A DNA stretch of 64,000 nt from Rhodoligotrophos defluvii. GTDB taxonomy: Bacteria > Pseudomonadota > Alphaproteobacteria > Rhizobiales > Im1. Below, piece after piece: positions 18,480 to 28,332 of this stretch; the stretch's first letter is position 1, and each line of letters starts with the position of its first letter. Position numbers and translations under genes: made by a program. The DNA lies in contig NZ_SZZM01000001.1 of the NCBI RefSeq assembly GCF_005281615.1, positions 981,001 to 1,045,000 of the forward strand, in the 5' to 3' direction. The notes below the pieces were generated by a model. The model did not search any database and was not told the DNA's origin. It was given only the letters and a program-made list of their open reading frames with translations.

Positions 18480-19064
18480 GTGCAGGTGCCAATGCCGCGG
18501 CCTGACGCGGCGCCATGGGGCGTGGGCTTGACCATACCGAACATCATCACCATTGGACGCATCCTGCTCGTCCCCATGACAGTGTGGCTGATCATTACGG
18601 GGCAGTTCCTGTTCGCGCTCGTCGCGTTCGGCGCAGCCGCCGTCAGTGATGCGGTGGACGGGTTCATAGCCAAGCGCTTCGGGCTCACCACCGAGCTCGG
18701 CGCCTATCTCGATCCCTTGGCCGACAAGCTGCTGCTGGTCAGCATCTACGTATCCCTTGGCGTGTTGCAGGCATTGCCGCTATGGCTGGTCATCCTCGTG
18801 GTCAGCCGCGACATCCTCATCGTCGGCGCTGTCCTGCTGTCGTGGCTGCTGAACAAGCCCGTGCAGATGCGGCCGCTGTGGATCAGCAAGTTCAACACCA
18901 CCGCCCAGATCCTCCTAGCCGGGGTGGTGCTTGGCGTGCTGGCGCTTGGTGCGGATGTCGGTCGGTTGATGACGGTTGCGCTCTATGTTGTCGGGGCATT
19001 TACAGTGCTCTCTGGCGCCGCCTATATGCGGGAGTGGGTGCGCCACATGGCGAACGGGATCTGA
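18480..19064 (+). CDS. CDP-alcohol phosphatidyltransferase family protein
   Basis: An integral membrane enzyme that joins a CDP-diacylglycerol phosphatidyl group to an alcohol. The signature D-x2-D-G-x2-A-R/K-x8-G-x3-D-x3-D is met by DAVDGFIAKRFGLTTELGAYLDPLADK (residues about 52-78), keeping all catalytic Asp residues. Several hydrophobic helices follow. Closest in general form to PgsA (phosphatidylglycerophosphate synthase), but the alcohol substrate cannot be read from sequence. GTG 18480 is used; ATG 18492 is a good alternative. Confidence 0.88.
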   Translation: MQVPMPRPDAAPWGVGLTIPNIITIGRILLVPMTVWLIITGQFLFALVAFGAAAVSDAVDGFIAKRFGLTTELGAYLDPLADKLLLVSIYVSLGVLQALPLWLVILVVSRDILIVGAVLLSWLLNKPVQMRPLWISKFNTTAQILLAGVVLGVLALGADVGRLMTVALYVVGAFTVLSGAAYMREWVRHMANGI

Positions 19065-19084
19065 ACGCACCACGTGAGGTCGCG

Positions 19085-20248
19085 ATGGTGTTGCACAGGC
19101 AGATGATCTTCTGGAGCGCAGCGCTGGTCGCGGCCGTGCTGCTGCTTTACCTGTTCAGCGGCATTCTGCTGCCTTTCGTCGCCGGCTTCGCCATCGCCTA
19201 TTTCCTCGACCCGCTGGCCGACTGGCTGGAGCGCTTGGGCCTCAGTCGCCTTCTGGCCACCCTGACCATCCTGCTCCTGTTCGTGCTGATCCTGGTCGTC
19301 CTGGCCTTGAGCCTGCTGCCGACCTTGAGCGGTCAGCTGTCAAGCCTGGCGGAACGGCTGCCGGACTATGCGCGGGCGCTGTCGAACCTTTATCAGAGCA
19401 ACGCACCCCTCTGGCTTAAGGATCTGTTCGACGTCTCCGACCAGAACCTCTCCCGCAACTTGTCGGACGTCGCCACCAAGGGTGCGGGCTGGGTGGGTAC
19501 CATTCTCTCGTCCCTGTGGACCGGTGGCCTCGCAGTCATCAATGTCGTCTCGCTGCTGGTGATCACGCCCATTGTCGTATTCTACATGCTCAACGACTGG
19601 GACCGCATGGTGGGCATGATCGACGACGCCCTACCCCGCAGCCAGCTGGAGACGATTCGCGGGCTGGCGCGGGAGATGGACACCGCGGTGGCCGGCTTCA
19701 TTCGCGGCCAGGGCACCGTGTGCCTGATCCTCGGCAGCTTCTATGCGATCGCCTTGACCCTCGTGGGCCTCAATTTCGGCCTGCTGATCGGGCTCACCGC
19801 CGGCGTGCTGAGTTTCATTCCCTATGTGGGCACCATCACCGGCTTTCTCATGTCGATCGGCATGGCTCTCGTCCAGTTCTGGCCGGACTGGACCATGGTG
19901 CTGATCGTGCTTGCCGTCTTCGTGTTCGGCCAGTTCGTCGAGGGCAATTTCCTGCAGCCGCTACTCGTCGGCGACCGCGTGGGGCTGCACCCGGTCTGGC
20001 TGATGTTCGCCCTCTTCGCCTTCGGCTACCTCTTCGGCTTCGCAGGCCTGTTGCTGGCCGTGCCGCTCGCGGCCTGCGTCGGCGTTCTCGTCCGTTTCGC
20101 GGTCCGGCGCTACAAGGAGAGCCCGCTGTTCCTCGGCGAATCGGCCGCCGCGCCGCCGCTCCTTGCGGAGGATCCGGCGCCGGCAATTTCTGAAATGCAG
20201 CGTGGCGGCCCTCCGGCCCCCGCGCGCGATGAGGTCGCGGGGCCATGA
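19085..20248 (+). CDS. AI-2E/PerM family transporter
   Basis: A 387-residue multipass membrane protein of the AI-2 exporter/PerM superfamily. ATG 19085 (MVLHRQMIFW) follows GAGG; the longer upstream frame belongs to the preceding gene. Helical pairs flank a central soluble stretch (LSSLAERLPDYARALSNLYQ); typical are ITPIVVFYMLNDWDRM, IRGLAREMDTAVAGFIRGQ and VFVFGQFVEGNFLQPLLVGDRVGLHPVWLM. The substrate is unknown. The stop overlaps the hdaA start (ATGA), so the two are translationally coupled. Confidence 0.92.
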   Translation: MVLHRQMIFWSAALVAAVLLLYLFSGILLPFVAGFAIAYFLDPLADWLERLGLSRLLATLTILLLFVLILVVLALSLLPTLSGQLSSLAERLPDYARALSNLYQSNAPLWLKDLFDVSDQNLSRNLSDVATKGAGWVGTILSSLWTGGLAVINVVSLLVITPIVVFYMLNDWDRMVGMIDDALPRSQLETIRGLAREMDTAVAGFIRGQGTVCLILGSFYAIALTLVGLNFGLLIGLTAGVLSFIPYVGTITGFLMSIGMALVQFWPDWTMVLIVLAVFVFGQFVEGNFLQPLLVGDRVGLHPVWLMFALFAFGYLFGFAGLLLAVPLAACVGVLVRFAVRRYKESPLFLGESAAAPPLLAEDPAPAISEMQRGGPPAPARDEVAGP

Positions 20249-20955
20249 GCAACAGGGCCGAGAGCGCCGAGCGCCCAGCTCAGCTCGCTTTCCGCCTGCC
20301 GATCAGGCCGGCCATGGGACGCGACGATTTTCTGGTCGCGCCGAGCAATCAGGCCGCCGTGAATGCGATCGACCGCTGGCCCCACTGGCGTTCGCGCGTG
20401 CTGGTCCTGGTCGGGCCCGAGGGCAGCGGCAAGAGTCATCTTGCCCGGGTCTGGCAGGCAACGGCAAAGGCTGCCCTGATCCCATCCCCCGAGCTGAGTC
20501 AGGAAGCCGTGCCGCTGCTGGTGGCCTCTGGGGCGGTCATCCTGGAAGACGCGCCGTTCCAGATGGACGAGCACGCCTTGTTTCACCTCATCAATCTTAC
20601 CAAGGAACAGCGCGGCCACCTGCTGATCACCGCGAGAGACTATCCCGCGCAGTGGGACATCCGGCTGCCCGACCTGGCCACCAGGCTGCGCGCTGCCGAG
20701 CTGGCCGAACTCGCTGCGCCGGACGATGCGCTGCTGCGGGCGGTGCTGGTGAAGCTGTTCGACGACCGCCAGCTGCGGGTTGGCGTCGATCTCCTGGAAT
20801 ATATGATCACGCGGATGGAACGCTCCGGCGCCGCAGCGCGACTTCTCGTGGAGCGGCTTGATCGCGCCAGCCTGGAGCGGAAAGCGCCCGTCACCCGCGC
20901 TCTCATCCGCGAGATTATCGCCATGAGTGAGCCTGAAAGCCAGCACCGCACGTAA
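20245..20955 (+). CDS. hdaA: DnaA-related inactivator HdaA
   Basis: A DnaA paralogue with the AAA+ domain but no DNA-binding domain IV, like Hda/HdaA, which together with the sliding clamp promotes hydrolysis of DnaA-bound ATP. The 236-residue protein has a clamp-binding-like N-terminal motif (QLAFRLP, residues 13-19), Walker A GPEGSGKSH, a Walker B position VILEDA, and LPDLATRLRAA with the sensor/arginine region. It is coupled to the PerM-like gene, which is its usual neighbour in alphaproteobacteria. Confidence 0.9.
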   Translation: MSNRAESAERPAQLAFRLPIRPAMGRDDFLVAPSNQAAVNAIDRWPHWRSRVLVLVGPEGSGKSHLARVWQATAKAALIPSPELSQEAVPLLVASGAVILEDAPFQMDEHALFHLINLTKEQRGHLLITARDYPAQWDIRLPDLATRLRAAELAELAAPDDALLRAVLVKLFDDRQLRVGVDLLEYMITRMERSGAAARLLVERLDRASLERKAPVTRALIREIIAMSEPESQHRT

Positions 20956-21035
20956 TTCCAGGGCTGATGGACATTTTTCCTTCATAGCCGTGATGCATAT
21001 GGCTGGTATCATGATTGGGGAGAAGGACACCATCC

Positions 21036-23327
21036 ATGAGAGCCAAGACCGTCAAAGGCGCCGAAATCGATGATGTGGTGCTCGACCGCGAACTGGTCGA
21101 TCCCGATGCCGGCGCCGCACCGGAGATCGCTGCCAAGCCCGCGGCCATCATCCCCATGGTCGCGCCGGACAGCCCGGAGCGGTTCATCAACCGCGAGATC
21201 TCCTGGCTTGGCTTCAACTTCCGTGTGCTCGGCGAATCGAAGAACCAGAACCACCCGGTGCTGGAGCGGCTCCGCTTCCTGTCGATCTCGGCGAACAACC
21301 TGGATGAGTTCTTCATGGTGCGCGTGGCTGGCCTCATTGGCCAGATCCGCATGGGCGTCACCACCATCAGCGCCGACGGCCTCACCCCTGCCGAGCAGCT
21401 GGAGCGGGTGCGTGCCCTGGCCAAGGAGCTGATGAACCAGCAGGACGAGCATTGGCTTACCCTGCAGCGCGAGCTCGCAGACGCCGGCATCCATCTGGTG
21501 GCGCCCGATGCGCTTGCGGAAAATGACTCGAAGTGGCTCGAGCAGCAGTTCCTCGATCATATCTTCCCGATCCTGACCCCGATCGCCATCGATCCGGCCC
21601 ATCCCTTCCCCTTCATCCTGAACAAGGGCCTTACCTTCTGCCTCAGGCTGCGCCGCACCAGCGACGACCACATCATGAACGCGCTGATCCCCATCCCGGG
21701 CATGCTGGAGCGCTTCATCCGGCTGCCGTCTGGAAATGCTTCGGACGGGGCCAACCCCTCAGCCAAGTTCGTGCGGCTGGAGGATGTGCTGTCGATCTTC
21801 ATTGCCCGCCTGTTCCCAGGCTACGAGATCCTCGGCAAGGGCGTGTTCCGGGTCATCCGCGACAGCGATATCGAGATCGAGGAAGAGGCGGAGGACCTTG
21901 TCCGCGAATTCGAAAGCGCCCTGCGCCGCCGCCGCCGCGGATCGGTGATCCGGCTCGAGGTCGAGGCCTCCATGCCCGACAAGCTCAGGCGCTTCATCGC
22001 CGAGGAGCTGCGCGTCGCGGAAGAGAACATCGTGATCTGCGGCGGCCTTGTCGGCTATGCCGATACCGCTCAGCTCATCCTCGACGAGCGCCCGGACCTC
22101 AAGTTCAAGCCGTTCAATCCGCGCTTTCCCGAGCGCATCCGCGACCATGGAGGCGACTGCTTCGCCGCCATTCGCCAGAAGGACATTATCGTGCACCACC
22201 CCTACGAATCCTTCGACGTGGTGGTGCAGTTCGTCCGGCAGGCAGCGGAAGACCCGGACGTCGTGGCCATCAAGCAGACCCTCTACCGCACCTCGCCCGG
22301 CTCGCCCATCGTCGCGGCTCTCGCCAAGGCGGCGGAAGCCGGCAAGTCGGTGACCGCCATCGTCGAACTCAAGGCGCGGTTCGATGAGGCCGCCAATATC
22401 CAGTGGGCGCGCGACCTGGAGCGGGCCGGCGCCCAAGTGGTCTATGGCTTCCTGGAGCTCAAGACCCACGCGAAGGTGTCCATGGTTGTGCGCCGCGAGG
22501 GCGGGGGCCTGCGCACCTATGTGCATTTCGGCACGGGCAACTACCACCCGATCACCGCCAAGATCTACACGGACCTGTCTTTCTTCACCTGCGACCCGGC
22601 GCTCGCACGCGACGCGAGCAAGCTGTTCAACTTCATTTCCGGCTACGCGCCGCCCATCGACCTGGAGGAGCTGTCGATCTCGCCCATCAACCTGCACACG
22701 ACCATCCTCGAGAATATCGATGCCGAGATCGCCCATGCCCGCGCCGGGCGCCCGGCCCAGATCTGGGCGAAGCTCAACGCGCTGGTCGACCCGCAGGTGA
22801 TCGACAAGCTCTACGAGGCGAGCCAGGCCGGCGTGCAGATCGACCTCGTGGTACGCGGCATTTGCTGCCTAAGGCCTGGTGTCCCGGGCCTCTCCGACAA
22901 TATCCGCGTCAAGAGCATCATCGGCCGGTTCCTGGAGCATTCCCGCATCGTCTGTTTCGGCGCGGGCCACGGGCTGCCCTCCGACAAGGCGAAGGTCTAC
23001 ATCTCCTCCGCCGATTGGATGGACCGCAACCTGCACCGCCGCTGCGAGACCCTGGTGCCCATCCACAACCTGACGGTTCACCAGCAGGTGCTGGACCAGA
23101 TCATGATCGCCTCGCTTCAGGACAACCAGCAGAGCTGGGAGCTGTTGCCCGACGGCCGCTCCCGCCGCATCGAGCCAGGTCCTAATGACGAATTGTTCAA
23201 CGCCCACGAATATTTTATGACCAACCCCAGCCTGTCCGGACGGGGGAGTTCACTGAAGGACAGCCTGCCACCAGCGTTGAGTCACAGGATCTCGCAGCAT
23301 GCGAGGGCGGTTCAGGGCGGAAGCTAA
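21036..23327 (+). CDS. ppk1: Polyphosphate kinase 1
   Basis: Reversibly polymerises the terminal phosphate of ATP into polyphosphate. With ATG 21036 (GGAGAAGGA about 9 nt upstream) the protein has 763 residues. N and head domains begin [16 protein letters not shown]; the two phospholipase-D-like catalytic domains follow. The autophosphorylated histidine corresponds to H478 in [14 protein letters not shown], and the second active-site histidine to H635 in [23 protein letters not shown] and [13 protein letters not shown] are also conserved. The next base after the stop begins ppx. Confidence 0.96.
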   Translation: MRAKTVKGAEIDDVVLDRELVDPDAGAAPEIAAKPAAIIPMVAPDSPERFINREISWLGFNFRVLGESKNQNHPVLERLRFLSISANNLDEFFMVRVAGLIGQIRMGVTTISADGLTPAEQLERVRALAKELMNQQDEHWLTLQRELADAGIHLVAPDALAENDSKWLEQQFLDHIFPILTPIAIDPAHPFPFILNKGLTFCLRLRRTSDDHIMNALIPIPGMLERFIRLPSGNASDGANPSAKFVRLEDVLSIFIARLFPGYEILGKGVFRVIRDSDIEIEEEAEDLVREFESALRRRRRGSVIRLEVEASMPDKLRRFIAEELRVAEENIVICGGLVGYADTAQLILDERPDLKFKPFNPRFPERIRDHGGDCFAAIRQKDIIVHHPYESFDVVVQFVRQAAEDPDVVAIKQTLYRTSPGSPIVAALAKAAEAGKSVTAIVELKARFDEAANIQWARDLERAGAQVVYGFLELKTHAKVSMVVRREGGGLRTYVHFGTGNYHPITAKIYTDLSFFTCDPALARDASKLFNFISGYAPPIDLEELSISPINLHTTILENIDAEIAHARAGRPAQIWAKLNALVDPQVIDKLYEASQAGVQIDLVVRGICCLRPGVPGLSDNIRVKSIIGRFLEHSRIVCFGAGHGLPSDKAKVYISSADWMDRNLHRRCETLVPIHNLTVHQQVLDQIMIASLQDNQQSWELLPDGRSRRIEPGPNDELFNAHEYFMTNPSLSGRGSSLKDSLPPALSHRISQHARAVQGGS

Positions 23328-24851
23328 GTGAAGCGAAAGAGGTTTGGGCGCGCCGAGCCGCCAAAGTACCAGCCCGTCGGCATTGTCGATATCGGCTCCA
23401 ACTCGGTGCGCCTCGTCGTCTATGACGGCCCGAACCGCGCGCCGGCGCCGATCTTCAACGAGAAGATCGCGTGCGGTCTCGGCCGGGGCCTCGCCCTCAC
23501 GGGGCGGCTGCCGGACGACGCGATCGAGCGCACGTTGAAGGCGCTCGGCCGTTTCCGGCTGCTCTGCGATCAGATCGGCGTCGACAAGTTCTATGCGGTG
23601 GCCACCGCGGCGGCACGTGAGGCTGAAAACGGGCCGGCCTTCGTCGAGCGGGCCGAGGAGGCGCTTGGCCATGGCATCGACATTCTCTCCGGCAAGAAGG
23701 AAGCGGAGCTTGCCGCCCTCGGCGTCCTCTCGGGAATCCCCGATGCGGATGGGGTGGTGGGCGACCTTGGCGGCGGCAGTCTTGAGCTGGTGGAAATTCG
23801 CGATGGCGCCATCCGCTCAGGGGTCACGGTGCCCTTGGGGGCCCTGCGGCTTTTGGACGTCTCCGGCAATTCCATCGAAAAGGCGCGCAAATACATCGAT
23901 GAGACCTTTGCCAATCTTGAGATCCTCGACAAGCTCAAAGGTCGATCGTTCTATTCCGTAGGCGGCACTTGGCGAAACCTCGCGCGCCTGCACATGGCGC
24001 AGACGCACTATCCCTTGCATGTCCTCCATCAGTACCGCTTGAGCCGCACCGCCGCGCGCAGCATCGCCGCCCTGGTCAGCGGCCTTTCGGCGGAAACCAT
24101 CCGCGACATTCCGGTGATCCAGAAAAGCCGCGCCGACACCCTGCCTTATGGCGCGCTGCTCATGGACCGTCTGCTCAAGCGCAGCAAGGCGCAGGATGTG
24201 ATCATCTCCGCCTTTGGCCTGCGCGAGGGTCTTATTTTCTCGAAGCTCGAGAAGAGCAAGCGCAAGCGCGATCCCCTCATCGTTGCCTGCATCGATTTCG
24301 CAAGGCGCTATGCCCGCTCTGTCGAGCACGAGTTTGAGCTCTGCGACTGGACCGGACAGCTCTTCGGCAAGACGGGCCTCAAGGAAACCCCGGAACAGGA
24401 GAAGCTGAGGCACGCCGCCTGCTTCCTCGCCGATATCGGCTGGCGCACCCATCCCAACTACCGGGGCGAGCGCAGCCTTTCCCTGATCTCTCAAGCCTCC
24501 TTCGCCGGCGTGGATCATCCAGGCCGCGTGTTTCTCGCCCTGACCGTGTTCTTTCGCTACGAGGGTTCGCTCTCCGACAACGCGCCGGAAACCTTTATGC
24601 GTCTGATCGACGATGACGTGATCCCCCGGGCCAGGCTGATCAGCGCGGCCCAGCGCCTGGCCTATGTCATGTCAGGCGCCATGCCTGGCATGCTGCCGCA
24701 GATCGGGCTCTCGCTCGAGGGTAACAGGTCACTGGTATTGACGCTGCCGCCCAAGCTCGAGCCGCTGCTGGGCGAGCGGGTCGATCGCGCCTTCAGCGAA
24801 CTGGCTCTGCTCGCCGGACGCACTCCGGTCACCCGCATCGCCGACAAATAG
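23328..24851 (+). CDS. ppx: Exopolyphosphatase Ppx/GppA family
   Basis: Removes phosphate from polyphosphate ends, or pppGpp in GppA members. The 507-residue protein starts at GTG 23328, directly abutting the ppk1 stop. The sugar kinase/Hsp70-like fold is marked by GIVDIGSNSVRLVVYD, VATAAAREAENG, EAELAALGVLSG and VVGDLGGGSLELVEI (phosphate loop with catalytic Glu nearby). The C-terminal region resembles the HD-like helical domain of longer Ppx proteins. Adjacent synthesis and degradation genes suggest joint control of polyphosphate level. Confidence 0.93.
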   Translation: MKRKRFGRAEPPKYQPVGIVDIGSNSVRLVVYDGPNRAPAPIFNEKIACGLGRGLALTGRLPDDAIERTLKALGRFRLLCDQIGVDKFYAVATAAAREAENGPAFVERAEEALGHGIDILSGKKEAELAALGVLSGIPDADGVVGDLGGGSLELVEIRDGAIRSGVTVPLGALRLLDVSGNSIEKARKYIDETFANLEILDKLKGRSFYSVGGTWRNLARLHMAQTHYPLHVLHQYRLSRTAARSIAALVSGLSAETIRDIPVIQKSRADTLPYGALLMDRLLKRSKAQDVIISAFGLREGLIFSKLEKSKRKRDPLIVACIDFARRYARSVEHEFELCDWTGQLFGKTGLKETPEQEKLRHAACFLADIGWRTHPNYRGERSLSLISQASFAGVDHPGRVFLALTVFFRYEGSLSDNAPETFMRLIDDDVIPRARLISAAQRLAYVMSGAMPGMLPQIGLSLEGNRSLVLTLPPKLEPLLGERVDRAFSELALLAGRTPVTRIADK

Positions 24852-24874
24852 ACCCGCTTCGCCGGGGTCGCGAT

Positions 24875-25621
24875 TCAGGCAGCCGGTTCCATGGCCCGCG
24901 CCTTCTTCACCAGGGCGACCAGCGCTTTGCGCACCTCCTCCGCCGTGCGCGCAGGCTCATCGAACGCCAGCCTGAGCACGTCGCGGCCATTCACCAGGTC
25001 GCACCCGTCCGGATCCACCGCCGACATCCGCCACGCGCCCGCCGGCGCGCCAAGCAGTTTCGTCGCATAGAGCGCGACCGCATCCGCGTGATCATCGTTC
25101 ATATGCTCGACGATGCGGCCTTCCGCCGCCGCAACATCTGAGAATTGTGCCTGGTTGAGCAGGAAGTCCTGTGCGGCAAAGGTGACGATACGACCAAAGC
25201 CCGCCACGGAGTGGCCGCCTTCCACCTCCAGGCGATAGAAGGCGAAGTCCTTGAAATCGGCGTAGAAAGAGGCTTCCGGGTGGCGCGCCAGAAAGCGCGC
25301 GCGCGCATCCTCGCCCGCTGCCGCCACTCTCCCCCACAGACTCACGCGGATGCCCTGCAGCGGATCGCCGTTGGGCCCGGTGCCGTCGATCAGCAGGGAA
25401 GCGCGAGTGTCAGCCTTGAGGTTGCGCGTATGCCAAGCCAGGTTCGACATGAGCAGCAGCGGCGCGCCGACCGGGTCGGTTGCAACCGTGACCAGCGTCA
25501 CCAGCGGCGCGCCGCCCTCTGCCTGCAAGGTGCCAAGAGCCCCCTTGCGCGCCGCGCGAAGCAAATATCGGGCGGATGCCCCAGGTGAACGGGTTCCATC
25601 ATCAATAGACTGGCTGCTCAT
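24875..25621 (-). CDS. HugZ-like pyridoxamine 5'-phosphate oxidase-fold protein
   Basis: A 248-residue protein with an N-terminal split-barrel FMN/heme-binding domain (about 18-160: LLRAARKGALGTLQ, APLLLMSNLAWHTRNLKADTRASLLI, GRVAAAGEDARARFLARHPEA) and a C-terminal DUF2470 domain with EHMNDDHADAVALYA. This layout matches HugZ, a heme-utilisation/heme oxygenase-type family. No heme-uptake gene is nearby, so an oxidoreductase role with another cofactor is possible. Divergent from chvI. Confidence 0.88.
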   Translation of the reverse strand: MSSQSIDDGTRSPGASARYLLRAARKGALGTLQAEGGAPLVTLVTVATDPVGAPLLLMSNLAWHTRNLKADTRASLLIDGTGPNGDPLQGIRVSLWGRVAAAGEDARARFLARHPEASFYADFKDFAFYRLEVEGGHSVAGFGRIVTFAAQDFLLNQAQFSDVAAAEGRIVEHMNDDHADAVALYATKLLGAPAGAWRMSAVDPDGCDLVNGRDVLRLAFDEPARTAEEVRKALVALVKKARAMEPAA

Positions 25622-25638
25622 CTTTCCTCTCGCGGTGG

Positions 25639-25668
25639 TTGCGCCACGTTGTGTAAGTCCGCTATAAC
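25639..25668 (+). promoter_or_regulatory. Putative chvI promoter
   Basis: TTGCGC at 25639-25644 and TATAAC at 25663-25668 with an 18-bp spacer, in the 176-bp gap between the HugZ-like gene and chvI. The predicted leader is about 125 nt. No other element is recognised in this gap. Confidence 0.38.
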
Positions 25669-25797
25669 CCAGAGCTCATACAATGACTGCCAAGGCCGCT
25701 CATTCATATGCCAGTCACCTTGGCCTCTGTAACGCATAATATGCGCCACAATTTACCCTTGTTCGCCTTCTAGAGCGCTGGAATAGGATTCACGGTC

Positions 25798-26508
25798 ATG
25801 GGCAAGAAAATGCCGACGATTGCGTTGGTCGACGACGACAGGCATATTCTGACATCGGTGAGCATGGCCCTCGAAGCCGAGGGCTACCAGACGCAGACCT
25901 ATGTCGACGGGGTCGCAGCGCTCAAGGGGCTCGAAGACAACCCGCCGGACATTGCCATCTTCGATATCAAGATGCCGCGCATGGACGGCATGGAGTTGCT
26001 GCGTCGCCTGCGCCAGAAGACCGACATGCCCGTCATCTTTCTCACCTCCAAGGATGACGAGATCGACGAGTTGTTCGGCCTCAAGATGGGCGCTGACGAC
26101 TATATCCGCAAACCCTTCTCGCAGCGCCTGCTGATCGAACGGGTGCGCGCGGTGCTGCGCCGCTCGCAGAACCGGGAGGCGGCCGCGGCCGGCGAGGTTT
26201 CGGCCAAGAAGATCGAGCGTGGCGCGCTCATTATGGACCCGGAGCGCCATTCCTGCACCTGGAACGGCAACAGCGTGACCCTGACGGTTACCGAATTCCT
26301 GATCCTGCAGGCGTTGGCTCAGCGCCCGGGTGTGGTGAAAAGCCGCGACGCGTTAATGGATGCAGCCTATGATGATCAGGTATATGTCGACGACCGAACG
26401 ATCGACAGCCACATCAAGCGGCTGCGGAAGAAGTTCAAAGTGGTCGACGATGATTTTGACGCGATCGAGACGCTCTACGGCGTAGGCTATCGCTTCAAGG
26501 AAATGTAG
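25798..26508 (+). CDS. chvI: Response regulator ChvI
   Basis: OmpR-class DNA-binding response regulator, 236 residues. The receiver domain has the acidic pocket ALVDDDRH, phospho-acceptor D56 in [20 protein letters not shown] and the Lys in YIRKPF. The C-terminal winged helix ends in [21 protein letters not shown] and [10 protein letters not shown]. In rhizobia ChvI responds to acid and envelope stress and is required for host association. It is followed after 34 bp by its kinase. The order chvI-chvG-hprK-EIIA-HPr is diagnostic of the alphaproteobacterial locus. Confidence 0.95.
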   Translation: MGKKMPTIALVDDDRHILTSVSMALEAEGYQTQTYVDGVAALKGLEDNPPDIAIFDIKMPRMDGMELLRRLRQKTDMPVIFLTSKDDEIDELFGLKMGADDYIRKPFSQRLLIERVRAVLRRSQNREAAAAGEVSAKKIERGALIMDPERHSCTWNGNSVTLTVTEFLILQALAQRPGVVKSRDALMDAAYDDQVYVDDRTIDSHIKRLRKKFKVVDDDFDAIETLYGVGYRFKEM

Positions 26509-26542
26509 CGCAGGGCTCGCGCCCGCGAGCCGATGAACTGGA

Positions 26543-28330
26543 ATGGTAGCGGAGACCGAGCGCGATTATACCATTGATGATGATGATCGCGCTTCGGAAG
26601 CGGAAGAAGAGCGCGACCAGCTAGCGGCATCTCGCTCCCTTTCCCTGCTCAGCCCGTCAAGCCTGACAGCCCGAATCATCCTGCTGAACATCGCAGGGCT
26701 GATCATCCTCGTTTCAGGCATTCTCTATTTCAACCAGTTCCGTCAGGGCCTGATCGATGCGCGCGTCCAGAGCCTGATACCCCAGGCCCATATCATTGCC
26801 GGCGCGATCGCGGCCTCTGCCACGGTCGACACGGATTCCATCCTCATTGACCCGGACAGGTTCCTCGACCTCCAGAGCGGCACCCCCTTCGGCAGCGAGA
26901 CCGAGAGCCGCAGCTTCGAATTTCCGATCAATCCGGAACGCGCGGGGCAGATCCTGCGGCGGCTGATCTCGCCCACCAAGACCCGGGCACGCATATATGA
27001 CCGCGAAGGCCTGCTCGTCGTGGATTCGCAGTATCTCTACGGACGTGGCGAGATTCTCCGCTTCGACCTGCCGCCACCGGAGGGCGTTCGCGAGAACATC
27101 TTCGCCACCTTGTGGCACAGGTTGAACACTTGGCTGTTCTCGAACGACTACCCTCTCCAGAAGGAGTATGGAAACGAGAACGGCAAGGAATTCCCGGAAA
27201 TCACCGCGGCGTTGAACGGTGCTTCGGTCAGTGTCGTGCGCGTCAACGAGAAGCACGAGATCGTCGTGTCGGTGGCGGTGCCCATTCAGCGCTTCCGAGC
27301 CGTGCTGGGAGCGCTGGTGCTGTCGACTCAAGGTGGCGATATCGATGAACCCCTGCGCGGCGAGCGGCGCATCATCCTGTTCACCTTCCTCTTTGCGGCG
27401 CTGGTGACGGTTTTGCTGTCGGTTCTGCTTGCCGGGACCATCGCCGAGCCGATCAAGCGCCTTGCTGCGGCCGCCGAGCGGGTCCGCCACGGCGTCAACA
27501 AGCGGGTCGAGATTCCCGACTTCTCCGCCCGCCGTGACGAGATCGGCCACCTCTCCCTCGCGCTGCGCGACATGACCAACGCCCTCTATAGCCGCATTGC
27601 CGCCATCGAGAACTTCGCGGCTGACGTGTCGCACGAGCTGAAGAACCCGCTGACCTCCCTGCGCAGCGCCGTCGAGACGCTGGAATACATCAAGAGCGAT
27701 GATCAGCGCCGGCGCCTGGTGGCGATCATCAAGGACGACGTGAAGCGGCTCGATCGCCTGATCACCGATATTTCGGATGCCTCGCGCCTGGATGCGGAGC
27801 TCGCCCGGGCCGAGGCCGAGGAAGTCGATCTGGTCGAGCTGCTCAACATGGTGATCGGCATCGCCAACGAGACGCGGCAGGATGATCAGGCCGAGATCGT
27901 GCTGCGCATCATACAGCCCGCCGAGCATCTCGAAAGGCCGTTCTGCGTCATGGGCCACGACATCAGGCTCGGTCAGGTCGTGCGCAACCTGCTCGACAAT
28001 GCGCGCTCGTTTTCGCCTGCCAGCAGCACCATCCGCGTACGGCTCCGGCGGATTGGCAGCGAGATCGAGATCTGCGTTGACGATGACGGGCCCGGCATCC
28101 GCCCGGAGAGCATGGACAAGATCTTTGATCGCTTCCATACTGACCGCCCTGAGGGCTCCTTTGGTCAGAACAGCGGCTTGGGGTTGAGTATCTCCAAGCA
28201 GATTGTGGAAGCGCATCGCGGACGGATCTGGGCGGAGAACCGCTACGGCCCCGGCAAAAGCCTCGATGAGCGGCCAGTCCTGGGTGCCCGCTTCATCGTG
28301 AGGTTGAAGCCGATCGACAGTGACGAATAG
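26543..28330 (+). CDS. chvG: Sensor histidine kinase ChvG
   Basis: The 595-residue membrane kinase partner of ChvI. An acidic cytoplasmic N-terminus precedes TM1 (IILLNIAGLIILVSGILYF, about 45-63); a large periplasmic sensor region runs to TM2 (IILFTFLFAALVTVLLSVLLAGTI, about 273-296). Then come a HAMP domain, the dimerisation/phosphoacceptor helix with H364 in DVSHELKNPLTSLR, and the ATPase domain with NLLDNARSF, DDGPGI and GLGLSISKQIVEAHRG. The stop is 2 bp before hprK, linking envelope signalling with the phosphocarrier genes. Confidence 0.95.
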   Translation: MVAETERDYTIDDDDRASEAEEERDQLAASRSLSLLSPSSLTARIILLNIAGLIILVSGILYFNQFRQGLIDARVQSLIPQAHIIAGAIAASATVDTDSILIDPDRFLDLQSGTPFGSETESRSFEFPINPERAGQILRRLISPTKTRARIYDREGLLVVDSQYLYGRGEILRFDLPPPEGVRENIFATLWHRLNTWLFSNDYPLQKEYGNENGKEFPEITAALNGASVSVVRVNEKHEIVVSVAVPIQRFRAVLGALVLSTQGGDIDEPLRGERRIILFTFLFAALVTVLLSVLLAGTIAEPIKRLAAAAERVRHGVNKRVEIPDFSARRDEIGHLSLALRDMTNALYSRIAAIENFAADVSHELKNPLTSLRSAVETLEYIKSDDQRRRLVAIIKDDVKRLDRLITDISDASRLDAELARAEAEEVDLVELLNMVIGIANETRQDDQAEIVLRIIQPAEHLERPFCVMGHDIRLGQVVRNLLDNARSFSPASSTIRVRLRRIGSEIEICVDDDGPGIRPESMDKIFDRFHTDRPEGSFGQNSGLGLSISKQIVEAHRGRIWAENRYGPGKSLDERPVLGARFIVRLKPIDSDE

Positions 28331-28332
28331 CC

